A stretch of DNA of 64,000 nucleotides from Dyadobacter sp. CY345 (GCF_021502725.1 NZ_JAKFFS010000001.1:1302001-1366000); one strand, 5' to 3'. Positions 43,437 to 52,345 are shown, counted from the first letter of the stretch. The notes: generated by a model not told the origin, from the letters alone. Numbers and translations: made by a program.

Positions 43437-46205
43437 ATGAAAAAGGTACTGCTTCCGATTATTTTGTCTCTGTCATTAACGTTTAGTGCTACGGCTCAGA
43501 AATGGGTCGCAAACGCGCCTTCGGGCAAGGAATATCTGCGCCAAAACGATAAAGGGAAAACTATTATTCCCAACGGACGTTATTTGACGCCGACTGGCAA
43601 GCAGCTAACTGTGGCGCCTCATCCTTATGGTCTTGCATTGAGCTCGGACGGTAAAATTGCAGTAACAGCCAATTCGGGGATCAATCCTTTTTCAATCAGT
43701 GTATTAAATAACATTCTGACCGCCAACCCGTCCGTAAGGCAAATTCCCGAGGGGCCAAAAACGGATAAAGGAATTTTGGAAGCCTGTTTTATGGGGTTAG
43801 CCATTACACCGGATAACAAAACGGTTTATGTTGCGGGTGGACAAACCAATAAGATTTTCCTTTTTGATCTTCAAACAGGTAAAAATAAGTTGACCATCAA
43901 TTGTAACGCTTCTGAGAATGGCAATAAGTACAGTCATGGCTACATCGGCGATATGGTCCTGAACAAGGATGGGTCTACCCTTTATGCCGTGGATCAGATT
44001 GGATTCCGTCTGATGGTGATTGATACCAAAATCAATAAGATCATAAGTAACATTCCCACCGGCCGGTATCCGTTCGGGATTTGCCTTTCACCAGATGAAA
44101 AGCACATTTACGTGGCTAACGTGGGTGTTTTTGAGTACAAACCTTTTACAGACCTTGATAAAAACAATCTGAAAGGAACCGCACACAAATGGCCGTCAAC
44201 CAAATATGGTTCCGATGAAATGAAAAATGGCGTTCCTGAAAAGGGTGTTCCTGCGCTGGGTGACCCGAATGCGCTGGAAGCATTTTCTGTTTGGAGCTAC
44301 GATCTGAAGAATGCCAAACCTGTTGTAAAAGCCAAGATAAAGACTGGGATTTTGGTTGGTCAGATGGTGGAAGATTTTCCGGCAGTGGGAGGTAGCAGCC
44401 CTAATTCACTTGTCGCAACTGATCAGTTTGTATTTGTCAGCAACGGAAATAATGACTGTGTTTCTGTTATTGACATTGCAAAAGATACCGTCGTCAATAC
44501 CTTGCATCTCAATCCCGAACCGCGGCTTGGCTCGCTTCGAGGGCTCATTCCTTTTGGTGTCGCCATTTCGCCTGATCAGAAAAGACTATTTGTGGCGGAA
44601 GCGGGAATTAATGCGGTGGCAGTTGTTGATATCCCAACAATGAAAGTAATCGGGCATATCCCGACAGGCTGGTTTCCAAGCAAATTGAAAGTGAGCCCTG
44701 ATGGTAAAAAACTGATTGTGACCAACGCAAAAGGTCTAGGCAGCGGCCCAAATGGCGGTAAGGATTACAAACTGGGAAGTGCTGGAAGTTACATTGGCAG
44801 CCTCATGAAAGGAACCGTTTCTGTGATCGATATTCCGGATGATAAAGAGCTGGCTGGCTTGACAAAAAAGGTGCTTGACAATAATTACATATTCACGAAG
44901 GTTTCGCCAAACCAAAAAAATCCTATTCCGGTTTATCCCGGTGCGACTGAGTCTCCCATTAAACACATTGTTTTTATTTCAAAAGAAAACAGAACTTATG
45001 ATGAGGTTTTTGGCCAGCTTACTTCCGGGAACGGTGATTCGACCATCGCCAGATTTGGCTTAAAAAAGAATATTGAAAACAGAAAAAAGACGTCCGCATT
45101 AAAAGGTGTGGATGTAATGCCAAACCATTTAGCTTTGGCCAAACAATTTGCAATTTCTGATAACTACTATTGCGATTCCGATGTATCTGCTGACGGGCAC
45201 CGATGGCTGGTCAATACCTATCCGAACGAATGGGTTGAAACCGGAACTGCGGCTGCGTATGGCGGCGGCCGCAATATGCTGGACACTTCGTCAGCTCCCG
45301 GGAATTTGTCGTTTTACGGCTCAGCCGGAAGTATTTATCCGGAAGATTATAACGAAGCCGGATCACTTTGGGATCATTTGCAGCGCAACAAAAAGGATTT
45401 TTTCAACTTCGGTTTTGGAGTAGAAATGGCCGCTAATTATTCAGACAGTACCATGAAACACATTGGCGAACTGTACACGGTCAACTACCCGTTGCCCGAG
45501 CCGCTTTATGACAAATCTTCAAAGCTGTTTCCAACCTATAACATGGCGATTCCTGACCAGTTCCGGGCGGATGTTTTTATGAAAGAATTCAACGAGAAAT
45601 GGACAGGTGAAGGTAAAACGCTTCCTTCCATGCTGACATTAATGCTGCCAAATGATCACGGAACAAACGAACGGCCGGGTGCAGGGTTTCCGTTTGGTGA
45701 AAGTTATATGGCCGATAACGACCTCGCTCTTGGTCGCACGATTGAGTTTTTATCGCATACACCTTACTGGAAAAATATGCTGATTGTGGTAACTGAGGAC
45801 GATCCTCAGGGAGGAGTTGACCATGTGGATGCCCACAGGAGCATTTTAATGACCATTTCACCCTATATCAAGCATAATTATGTTGGAAAGCAGCATTATA
45901 GCTTTGGAAGTATTTTTAAAACTTTCTGGCATATCCTGGGTATTCCTTACTTAAACCAATATGACGCAACAGCGACAGATATGAGTGATCTGTTTACTGA
46001 TAAGCCTGACTTTACGCCTTACAATGCGGTACCAATTGATCCGCGTTTATTTGATCCGCAAAAAGCCCTTGATCCGTTTGATGAAAAGTTCGATTGGAAA
46101 GCATTTTCGGAATCAGAAGAAATGGACCGTACAGAAACCATGCAGAAGCGACGGATGGAAGATGATGAGCAATTGCGAAAGAATAAAAAGATGCACAAAC
46201 CGTAA
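43437..46205 (+). CDS. Second YncE beta-propeller/phosphoesterase fusion, secreted
   Basis: This 922-residue paralogue of the preceding gene has a cleavable signal (PIILSLSLTFSATAQ) in place of a lipobox, so it should be periplasmic or secreted. The propeller covers about 30-490 (RLFVAEAGINAVAVVDIPTM; HIPTGWFPSKLKVSPDGKKL). The phosphoesterase domain covers about 510-870 (FISKENRTYDEVFGQLTSGN; NYYCDSDVSADGHRWLVNTY; VVTEDDPQGGVDHVDAHRSI). The C-terminus ends in a basic, Lys/Arg-rich segment, in contrast to the acidic tail of the first copy. The motif order is the same in both, indicating tandem duplication. It is the last gene of the receptor operon. No clear terminator follows. Confidence 0.88.
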   Translation: MKKVLLPIILSLSLTFSATAQKWVANAPSGKEYLRQNDKGKTIIPNGRYLTPTGKQLTVAPHPYGLALSSDGKIAVTANSGINPFSISVLNNILTANPSVRQIPEGPKTDKGILEACFMGLAITPDNKTVYVAGGQTNKIFLFDLQTGKNKLTINCNASENGNKYSHGYIGDMVLNKDGSTLYAVDQIGFRLMVIDTKINKIISNIPTGRYPFGICLSPDEKHIYVANVGVFEYKPFTDLDKNNLKGTAHKWPSTKYGSDEMKNGVPEKGVPALGDPNALEAFSVWSYDLKNAKPVVKAKIKTGILVGQMVEDFPAVGGSSPNSLVATDQFVFVSNGNNDCVSVIDIAKDTVVNTLHLNPEPRLGSLRGLIPFGVAISPDQKRLFVAEAGINAVAVVDIPTMKVIGHIPTGWFPSKLKVSPDGKKLIVTNAKGLGSGPNGGKDYKLGSAGSYIGSLMKGTVSVIDIPDDKELAGLTKKVLDNNYIFTKVSPNQKNPIPVYPGATESPIKHIVFISKENRTYDEVFGQLTSGNGDSTIARFGLKKNIENRKKTSALKGVDVMPNHLALAKQFAISDNYYCDSDVSADGHRWLVNTYPNEWVETGTAAAYGGGRNMLDTSSAPGNLSFYGSAGSIYPEDYNEAGSLWDHLQRNKKDFFNFGFGVEMAANYSDSTMKHIGELYTVNYPLPEPLYDKSSKLFPTYNMAIPDQFRADVFMKEFNEKWTGEGKTLPSMLTLMLPNDHGTNERPGAGFPFGESYMADNDLALGRTIEFLSHTPYWKNMLIVVTEDDPQGGVDHVDAHRSILMTISPYIKHNYVGKQHYSFGSIFKTFWHILGIPYLNQYDATATDMSDLFTDKPDFTPYNAVPIDPRLFDPQKALDPFDEKFDWKAFSESEEMDRTETMQKRRMEDDEQLRKNKKMHKP

Positions 46206-46643
46206 ATTAATTTTTACTTTGATGCTTGCAAATGTTGTTAATACCCGAATATGGATTTGTAACGCAATTTGTATTTTGCAGTATAAGAAGTATTGATTTT
46301 AATATTTTATCCAGGTTGATTTAGCTAGGAGATTAAATTGAATTAGTTTTCCTAAGCTTAAATAGATTGATATTATATTGGATTTTCCGGAAAGAAATCT
46401 TTTGGAGAGCTACGACGTAACTTTGTAATGGAGTTAAGATGATCCGTGTTGTACTTGGCCCTGAGTTCTGGATTTTCGATTTGTCCAGTAATCTTCGGAA
46501 TAGCTCACGAGCAAGCTGATGTGATCATGAATATCACCGGAGACATTATCAGCGGACAGGTAACTGGTGGTGATAATGAGAAGCAACTTTCAGAGTGTTT
46601 TGGTAAGATTATGCAGGACAGGACTAGCTTTTCTATTACCTGA
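46206..46643. other. Intergenic before the DUF1593 remnant
   Basis: Mostly AT-rich. A plus-strand frame from 46446 to the stop at 46641 is in phase with the DUF1593 remnant, but its sequence does not resemble the missing part of that family, so I do not call it a gene. Probably rearranged DNA. Confidence 0.4.
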
Positions 46644-47090
46644 ATGGATACTGTAAAACAAGACAACGTCATATTCACGGATTCGAAAGTGACACTTTGG
46701 AGATGGCGAGATGATTTTCAAAACGACTTTGCTGCACGTATGGACTGGTGTAACAATGCCTACGAGTCAGCCAACCATCCGCCGGTTCCAGTCTTGTCAC
46801 ATCCTGAAAAAATCAATGTAAAGTCAGGTGATAACTTTACGCTGGATGCTTTTCAGTCGCATGACCCTGATGGTGATAATATTAGCTTTCTGTGGTTTAA
46901 TTATCCCGAGGCTGGCAATTACAAAAAGCTGATAAATGTCAATGGTGCCGCGAATGTATATAAAGCACATTTTACAGCGCCAAAGGTGGACAAAGAGGCA
47001 ACTGCACATTTTATTTTAAAAGTTACCGATAAAGGTGAACCGAGTTTGTCTGGGTATAAGCGGGTTATTGTAACAATAGAACCTAAATAA
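46644..47090 (+). pseudogene. C-terminal remnant of DUF1593 (Sde182-like) protein
   Basis: This 148-codon frame is clearly the end of a larger exported protein: WRWRDDFQNDFAARMDW is the conserved junction of DUF1593 proteins, followed by the immunoglobulin-like C-terminal domain (HPPVPVLSHPEKINVKSGDN; SHDPDGDNISFLWFNYPEAG; HFILKVTDKGEPSLSGYKRV). The roughly 300-residue N-terminal nucleoside-hydrolase-like domain and the signal peptide are absent. Sequence upstream does not continue the family, and a TGA stop stands directly before the ATG. The domain alone has no known activity. Recognition is confident; why the N-terminus is lost is unclear. Confidence 0.75.
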
Positions 47091-47288
47091 CCGGTCATCC
47101 GGGCATTTGTCAAAATGGTTGAATCTTGAAAATGATCCTATGAGCCTAGTGAACTCCTGCTTTGAATTTAGATTTTCTTACAGACACAGCGACCGTAGTG
47201 ATTGAAGGTTGCGGAATTTGGTTATCTAAATTTAATACGAAATATGATTTATTTAACCGATAAGTTACTTATTTTGCCCTAAAAAATC

Positions 47289-47975
47289 ATGAAGTCTATT
47301 TTTACGGCTCTTTTAATAATTGTGATTTCCTCGTCATCCTATTCTCAGGGTGTGGATCTTTTTAGAAGAAATCTGGATGTTCACGTTGATTTGGTGCCTG
47401 TAATATTTCCGGATCCGGCAATTCGGTTTGGCTCCGAAATGATGCTGGGCAAACGGTGGTCAGCCGGGCTGAATCTTGGTGTTGGTACCTATATTTTAGG
47501 TAACAGAGCGATCTTGTTTTCCGAACCTTCTTGGAATCGGGGGTATCAATTGTTCGAAATACGTCCCGAGATCAAATTTTATTGGTTCAAGCGAGAAAAA
47601 ATGGGCTGGTACATTGCAGCAGAAGGTTTATTATCAAGCATGAAAGCCTCTACCGGAAAAGGCTATCATTTCGCAAATGATAGCGATTCGCTGGAAGTAG
47701 TATTTGACCGGGCTGATTTTCAAAAAACCAAGATCGGACTAATTGGAAAAATGGGAGGACGGTTTTTGTTTAACGATCGCATCACGCTGGATTTTTTTAC
47801 TGGCTTGGGTTTATCCAATACCAACTCCTCTTACAGCAATTATGTAAACCTTGGATCTCGCAGATCAGATCCTTTTTTCGAAGGTGAGAATTACACGGTT
47901 GGGGAGAGAATAACCGCCCATTTGTCATTCGGCCTTAGGATTGGGATGTTGGTTTGGACTAAAAAAGAGGAGTAG
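47289..47975 (+). CDS. Exported beta-barrel-like protein, unknown function
   Basis: This 228-residue protein has a signal peptide (FTALLIIVISSSSYSQ, cleavage near residue 20). The mature part alternates hydrophobic and polar residues in strands (RFGSEMMLGKRWSAGLNLGV; FEIRPEIKFYWFKREKMGWY; HLSFGLRIGMLVW), as in small 8-stranded outer-membrane barrels of the OmpA/DUF3575 type. There is no TonB or enzymatic motif. It opens a run of four small exported-protein genes. The fold assignment is by pattern only. Confidence 0.7.
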   Translation: MKSIFTALLIIVISSSSYSQGVDLFRRNLDVHVDLVPVIFPDPAIRFGSEMMLGKRWSAGLNLGVGTYILGNRAILFSEPSWNRGYQLFEIRPEIKFYWFKREKMGWYIAAEGLLSSMKASTGKGYHFANDSDSLEVVFDRADFQKTKIGLIGKMGGRFLFNDRITLDFFTGLGLSNTNSSYSNYVNLGSRRSDPFFEGENYTVGERITAHLSFGLRIGMLVWTKKEE

Positions 47976-48075
47976 CTTTTGTCCTTTTAATTCACACTGA
48001 ATGCTGTTCAGGGACTCGTTATATATACTTTCAATTCACCCAAACGCAAAATTACTAATTTTCAATTGCCTGTTT

Positions 48076-48462
48076 ATGAAATCATTCATCCTATCAGCTA
48101 TTCTTGTTTTTTTATCGACATTATCCTTTGGTCAGATTTTCGTCGGAGATGTGGATATTAACCGTGTAGATAGTATTAAGATTGTAGAAGTGTATGTAAA
48201 CCGACGTGCATTTAAAAATATCGTACACGTATTTGTGGATTATGGTCAAAAAGACAATTTGAATGCAATCAGTATTGGAAATCGAAGTGATGATCTGCTA
48301 ATATTAGAACCCGGAACAAAACGAAAAAAAGTGTTTCTATCCACCGGCGGGGTCCTGAATTTTTTTGAACGAAACGGCTGGGAATATATTAATGGTTTTG
48401 CTGAAAATGGACCTGATATTGGAGGTAACTATTACCATTTCAGGAAACGGTTAACAAAATAA
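48076..48462 (+). CDS. Small secreted protein, unknown function
   Basis: I place the start at ATG 48076 (MKSFILSAILVFLSTLSFGQ), because this is a perfect signal peptide; an in-frame ATG at 48001 would bury it behind 25 unlikely residues. The product is 128 residues, with a mature part of about 108. It contains IKIVEVYVNRRAFKNIVHVF and ends with GPDIGGNYYHFRKRLTK. I recognise no domain. The neighbours are also small exported proteins on the same strand, so a shared envelope role is likely but unspecified. Confidence 0.7.
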   Translation: MKSFILSAILVFLSTLSFGQIFVGDVDINRVDSIKIVEVYVNRRAFKNIVHVFVDYGQKDNLNAISIGNRSDDLLILEPGTKRKKVFLSTGGVLNFFERNGWEYINGFAENGPDIGGNYYHFRKRLTK

Positions 48463-48535
48463 AGTCCGGCAGTAGCGTAACCGGCCATCTCGGATAAACA
48501 TTATCAGAACGTCTATGTTAACCAGTTAATTTTCT

Positions 48536-49117
48536 TTGAATAAGTCAGTTATATTTCAAGTGGCTTTCTACTTTTTGTTGATTCCTTTGAAAGGCCATTG
48601 TCAGACAGATTTTCGATCCGATTCGTTACATACTTTTACACAAAGCAAAATCAGTGCTGAAATTATTGGTTTGTCTTTTCAAAGAGAGAAGGCAGTGTCT
48701 AAAAGAAGTACGATCGTGTTTGCAGCCGCTCTGAATTATTCATTTTATCTTACAAGTGGGAACATTTTTGCAAGATTCGGACAGTCCCTGGATTTTACCG
48801 TATCAACCGGGCGACGATACTATTACCGATTGTTTCCTTCTTCTATGATACGAGAGCAAAATGTGGGGAACTTTATTGGCGCCGATCTGGCTTTCTCCAC
48901 GGGCTCGCTCATTTCAAAAGCGCTTTTTCACGAACCGGTCATTTATATCAATCCTTACTGGGGGATACAACGAAATTTTGCAAAAAGTGGAAGTTTCGAG
49001 CTTGGCGTGGGTCTTGCCGGAAATTATGAAGTGAACAGGTCCGCGGGTCAATTTTCTATTTCTCCGACCATACGGTTTCAAATGGGGTGGATCATAAATA
49101 GAAAAATAACTAAATGA
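48536..49117 (+). CDS. Exported beta-barrel-like protein, TTG start
   Basis: This is a 193-residue frame starting at TTG 48536; no in-frame ATG stands upstream, and the N-terminus (VIFQVAFYFLLIPLKGHC) looks like a signal peptide, which supports the TTG. The mature part alternates strands (STIVFAAALNYSFYLTSGNI; SFELGVGLAGNYEVNRSAGQ; TIRFQMGWIINRKI), suggesting a small outer-membrane barrel. Its stop overlaps the start of the next lipoprotein gene (ATGA at 49114), implying coupled translation. No family recognised. Confidence 0.65.
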   Translation: MNKSVIFQVAFYFLLIPLKGHCQTDFRSDSLHTFTQSKISAEIIGLSFQREKAVSKRSTIVFAAALNYSFYLTSGNIFARFGQSLDFTVSTGRRYYYRLFPSSMIREQNVGNFIGADLAFSTGSLISKALFHEPVIYINPYWGIQRNFAKSGSFELGVGLAGNYEVNRSAGQFSISPTIRFQMGWIINRKITK

Positions 49118-49551
49118 AAAGAATTCTGTTCAATCTGGTTTGTCTGAGTATGTTTAGTATATTACTCTTGTCCTGTTATGAGCGGCTTGGCGCGCAGTTT
49201 CCGCCGTTGAACACCCGAAAATTGAAGAGGAAAGTTGCTCCGCCGCCTGAATTCAATTCATCGGTTCTGGAATACAAAAGGAACTACGGTTACTGGCCAA
49301 AATCTGAGACAGATCTTGTTTCATATAACAGATCTGCCGTGAACAAATTGTATGATGCCGGTTTTAATTCCTGGTCACTTGGCTGGTTTTCAACTGATAC
49401 TTTATACATTCATTTCGTACACGATCCGGTTTTTGAAAATGCTCATTTTGGAGGTATACCCATTCCGGGTAAAGAAGTAAGGATCAGAACTCGTTATGTT
49501 TCATCAAACGGGATTATAAAAACTGATTTTGATAAAAAAGCAGATCAATGA
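49114..49551 (+). CDS. Small lipoprotein, unknown function
   Basis: This is a 145-residue protein with lipobox SILLLSCYERL (Cys21). The mature part has no recognised domain; it includes a pair of aromatic-rich stretches (EYKRNYGYWPKSETDL; GFNSWSLGWFSTDTLYIHFV) and a GIPIPGKEVRIRTRY segment. It overlaps the barrel-like gene by 4 bp in the ATGA arrangement, so the two are co-translated and may act as a barrel-lipoprotein pair. The C-terminus is basic. Confidence 0.7.
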   Translation: MKRILFNLVCLSMFSILLLSCYERLGAQFPPLNTRKLKRKVAPPPEFNSSVLEYKRNYGYWPKSETDLVSYNRSAVNKLYDAGFNSWSLGWFSTDTLYIHFVHDPVFENAHFGGIPIPGKEVRIRTRYVSSNGIIKTDFDKKADQ

Positions 49552-49718
49552 GTCGGTTTTTGATGGTTATCGTTCCAGATTACTTTCTTGCGGATCGAGG
49601 GTTGACTTAGCAATTCAAAGGTTTCAATTTCCCTTGTCATATATTTTTCTATTTTTTTTCCAAGATTTCCTATAATCAAACTATGATGCAGGTAGATCTT
49701 TGGAAGTGTAGAAGCCAT
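49545..49718 (-). CDS. Possible small ORF, 57 residues
   Basis: From ATG 49718 on the minus strand, 57 codons read MASTLPKIYLHHSLIIGNLG, then KKIEKYMTREIETFELLSQP and SIRKKVIWNDNHQKPTH, ending at 49545, 7 bp inside the 3' end of the lipoprotein gene. The codon and residue composition is protein-like, rich in Ile, Lys and Glu. I recognise no family. It may be a real small cytoplasmic protein or a gene fragment. The rest of the gap to 49949 holds nothing I can name. Confidence 0.35.
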   Translation of the reverse strand: MASTLPKIYLHHSLIIGNLGKKIEKYMTREIETFELLSQPSIRKKVIWNDNHQKPTH

Positions 49719-49949
49719 CGGCCTTATTATTTTTTATGATAAACCTCCATATCCAACAGTACAGTTAGTGGAGATTTTATCAGATAAAAATCGATGCCGA
49801 TACTTTTCGTGTCTTAAGGCAATGTACTAGTTTGAAGATGCCCACCTTAGGCAGCCCCAATATCTAACAATATTTGCAAATCTGGATAATGGAGGATGGC
49901 ATAAAATTAGTAAATTCCCGGAAAATGAAATCGCTGTAATTTAGGTTCT

Positions 49950-50687
49950 ATGACAAAACAGTCCAATAACCCGTTCGTTCTTGCTCTTAGCGCCCGCAAT
50001 CTTACCGTAGAAATTCATCATCATGCTGCATATCAAATCGCCCTGTCAAATGATACCCCATTTAATTCAACGATTAGCGGCGTACAATATGAAAAAATTC
50101 ACGGTTTTCTGATAAAGCCTCACGTACCACATTTTTGCGTTGCAGAAAAAGGAACACTGAATGTTTTGAATATAGAACCCTACTCGAATATCGGTCTGGA
50201 ACTGGCAAGCAGATTAAAAGAGAATCAAGATTACATCATTTTTGAATCGCTTCCCGAAACAAATTCTTTTTTTCAGACACCAAATGACAGCTTAGATGTT
50301 AATACGATAGTTGATGCCATGCTTTCTAAATTACCTTCCATCGATTATGATGAAAGGGTTGTACAAATCGTTGAATATATAAAAGCTAATTATTTTGAGC
50401 AAAACATAACGCCTCAAACATTTGCCGATATCGTTTTTCTTTCCCCATCTCGATTAGCCTCACTTTTCAAGAAACAAACCGGAAGCAGTTTATCCAAATA
50501 CTTATTATGGACACGGTTGCGCCAGGCAATCTACCTTACCCTTTCCGACAAAGACAGAAGCCTTACCGACATTGCCTACGACACCGGCTTTTACGACCTT
50601 CCACAATTCAATAAGTATATGTACCAGATGTTTGGAATGCCTCCAAAAGCCTTGAAGCACAATAGTGATCTGATTGACATCTATTAG
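49950..50687 (+). CDS. AraC-family regulator next to reductase cluster
   Basis: This 245-residue protein has an N-terminal cupin-like sensor (residues 10-110, LTVEIHHHAAYQIALSNDTP; HGFLIKPHVPHFCVAEKGTL) and a C-terminal AraC DNA-binding domain (about 150-240, FADIVFLSPSRLASLFKKQT; LTDIAYDTGFYDLPQFNKYM). His-rich motifs early in the cupin may bind metal or ligand. It precedes the MDR oxidoreductase by 263 bp on the same strand. The 19-bp repeats in front of the MDR and NmrA-like genes are attractive targets, with the usual AraC position overlapping or just upstream of the -33 region. No own-promoter motif is clear. Confidence 0.92.
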   Translation: MTKQSNNPFVLALSARNLTVEIHHHAAYQIALSNDTPFNSTISGVQYEKIHGFLIKPHVPHFCVAEKGTLNVLNIEPYSNIGLELASRLKENQDYIIFESLPETNSFFQTPNDSLDVNTIVDAMLSKLPSIDYDERVVQIVEYIKANYFEQNITPQTFADIVFLSPSRLASLFKKQTGSSLSKYLLWTRLRQAIYLTLSDKDRSLTDIAYDTGFYDLPQFNKYMYQMFGMPPKALKHNSDLIDIY

Positions 50688-50876
50688 ATTTGCCTTATTA
50701 ATAACATTTTTTTACGACAATATATTTCCATAAGTGCCTGCATCCGGCGAGTACCTCAATCTTCTAAAAATCTTCGCATATTCAAAAATTAACACTGTTA
50801 TAGAACTGGAGATGTTCGACATTTTTATTACTAATTTGTTGTAAGCTAATAACGGCACCTTCGCTTTAAGCAGAAC

Positions 50877-50920
50877 AGTGATTTGATACAAGTTTGATCC
50901 TGTGCTTGCGTGCAACTTTG
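50877..50920 (+). promoter_or_regulatory. 19-bp repeat plus -7 box upstream of MDR gene
   Basis: AGTGATTTGATACAAGTTT (50877-50895), then 17 bp, then CAACTTTG (50913-50920), a variant of the TAnnTTTG box. The identical 19 bp with identical spacing to CATCTTTG occurs before the NmrA-like gene. It is probably an activator site with its promoter; the coding start is 31 bp further. Confidence 0.75.
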
Positions 50921-50950
50921 TGATATCATTTTAACATATAAAATAATATC

Positions 50951-51895
50951 ATGAAAGCTATTGTTTATCAAAAGTTCGGGACCGCAGACGTTTTGCACAT
51001 CATAGAACAGCCGAAACCTTCTATTAAAGCAGATCACATACTTGTCAAAGTCAAAGTGTTCTCAATCAATCCAATGGATTGGAAAATCAGAAAAGGAGAA
51101 ATGACGCTGATGTCTGGCTCTAAATTTCCTAAGCGAACAGGTGCTGACTTCGCCGGAATCGTTGAAGAAATCGGCACCTCTGTAAGCGGCTTTGAAATAG
51201 GTGACGAGGTCTTTGGCGTCGTGAAAAATATGATGAAAGAAGGTGTTTCAGCCGAATATATCGCAGTGCCGTCTTCCTTGATTTGGAGAAAACCTTCTGA
51301 TATCAGCTTTGACAAGGCCGCTTCAATTCCGGTAGTTGGTACCGCAGCGGTGAGCGCATTAGAAAAGATGGGTAACATCAACGCGCAAACCAGCATCCTG
51401 GTGAATGGAGCTACCGGTGGTTTTGGCATGTTTTTACTTCAATTATTAAAGCAAAAGGGCGCCAATGTCACAGCCGTTACAAGCAGCAGGGGAGTTGAAT
51501 CTGCCAAAAAATGGGGAGCTGCTACCGTGTTAGACTATGCAAAGCAAGATGTGCTTTCCAACTCGGCTACCTTTGACGTTGTCATTGATTTATCCGGCAA
51601 AATGGGGTATAAAAATGCCAGACAAATCATGAAACCCAAGGCAATCTTTTTGAACCCGACGCCAAAGCCAATCGAAATTCCTGTATCGTTTTTCAAGAAT
51701 TTGTTTACGGCCAAAAAGCACATTGTCATACTTTCCAGCCCATCTGCTCAATACACAGAGATCTTACTAGATGCCGTGAAGGATGGGCTAGATATCGAAG
51801 TCAATAAAGTTTTTTCATTCGCTCAATACAAAGAAGCCTATCAATATGCTGAGCAAGGTGGCTACATCGGAAAAGTTGTTGTAGAAATAGAGTAA
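50951..51895 (+). CDS. NAD(P)-dependent MDR oxidoreductase
   Basis: This is a 314-residue medium-chain reductase/dehydrogenase without zinc ligands. MKAIVYQKFGTADVLHIIEQ and SINPMDWKIRKGEM mark the GroES-like half, and ILVNGATGGFGMFLLQLLKQ marks the Rossmann nucleotide motif, followed by VTAVTSS, where a Ser after the strand suggests NADPH. It is a relative of the 7257-8222 enzyme, though not a recent duplicate. In the family, members reduce quinones, acrolein-like enals or nitro compounds. It is the first target of the 19-bp repeat promoter and lies downstream of an AraC regulator. Cytoplasmic. Confidence 0.9.
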   Translation: MKAIVYQKFGTADVLHIIEQPKPSIKADHILVKVKVFSINPMDWKIRKGEMTLMSGSKFPKRTGADFAGIVEEIGTSVSGFEIGDEVFGVVKNMMKEGVSAEYIAVPSSLIWRKPSDISFDKAASIPVVGTAAVSALEKMGNINAQTSILVNGATGGFGMFLLQLLKQKGANVTAVTSSRGVESAKKWGAATVLDYAKQDVLSNSATFDVVIDLSGKMGYKNARQIMKPKAIFLNPTPKPIEIPVSFFKNLFTAKKHIVILSSPSAQYTEILLDAVKDGLDIEVNKVFSFAQYKEAYQYAEQGGYIGKVVVEIE

Positions 51896-51969
51896 GAGCC
51901 TGCAAACTAATGCATGGGCTTGCCTGGCTTGGTTGCAGACTCCTCAAATTACAATCAATTTTTAACGTA

Positions 51970-52245
51970 ATGTTAACAAAAATAGATAATACCATAAAAT
52001 ACGGAAAACAGCATGGCGGCTTTGGAATACAGATTTTATATCCTGGGCTCATTTGTCCAGTGTTAGCCCATACTGGTTATTATACGATTGTAAGGAATGA
52101 TCATGCCCGCATGACACCAGGTCTGGACTCGGAAGGACATAGCGGCATTATTTCAAATCGAAAATTAATGATGATGAATTCAGGAGCAGGCTTTTATCAT
52201 CAGGAAAAGGTGTCGGAGGAAGGTGGGATTTCAGAGGGGCTATAA
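51970..52245 (+). pseudogene. Pirin-family protein remnant with internal deletion
   Basis: The frame from ATG 51970 reads HGGFGIQILYPGLICPV near its start, then NDHARMTPGLDSEGHSGIIS and NRKLMMMNSGAGFYHQEKVS. These are two pieces of the pirin N-terminal cupin, joined so that the conserved stretch between TPG and DSEGH, including the HxH metal ligands, is missing. It stops after EEGGISEGL, before the rest of the family (about 150-200 residues). The first half is also degraded. A functional iron-binding cupin is impossible. It sits between the MDR gene and the second 19-bp repeat, suggesting that the regulated cluster once included a pirin. Confidence 0.7.
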
Positions 52246-52301
52246 ATTTTGATCAGGCCGTAATCTACATAGATGAGCTGCTAACAATCAAAAATTAGAA
52301 G

Positions 52302-52345
52302 AGTGATTTGATACAAGTTTTATTTTTTTGATCACAACATCTTTG
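52302..52345 (+). promoter_or_regulatory. 19-bp repeat plus -7 box upstream of NmrA-like gene
   Basis: AGTGATTTGATACAAGTTT (52302-52320), 17 bp, then CATCTTTG (52338-52345), with the coding start 38 bp on. The same layout precedes the MDR gene 1.4 kb upstream. The 17-bp spacers differ, so conservation is confined to the site and the box, as expected for a regulator-binding promoter. Confidence 0.75.

Noticed and set aside
46446-46643. 65-codon frame in phase with the DUF1593 remnant
   Set aside because: Its sequence does not resemble the missing DUF1593 part, and a stop separates the two; treated as rearranged DNA.
51895-51960. Stem-loop after the MDR gene as terminator
   Set aside because: Arms of 10 bp contain a mismatch and no T-run follows; it may be chance.
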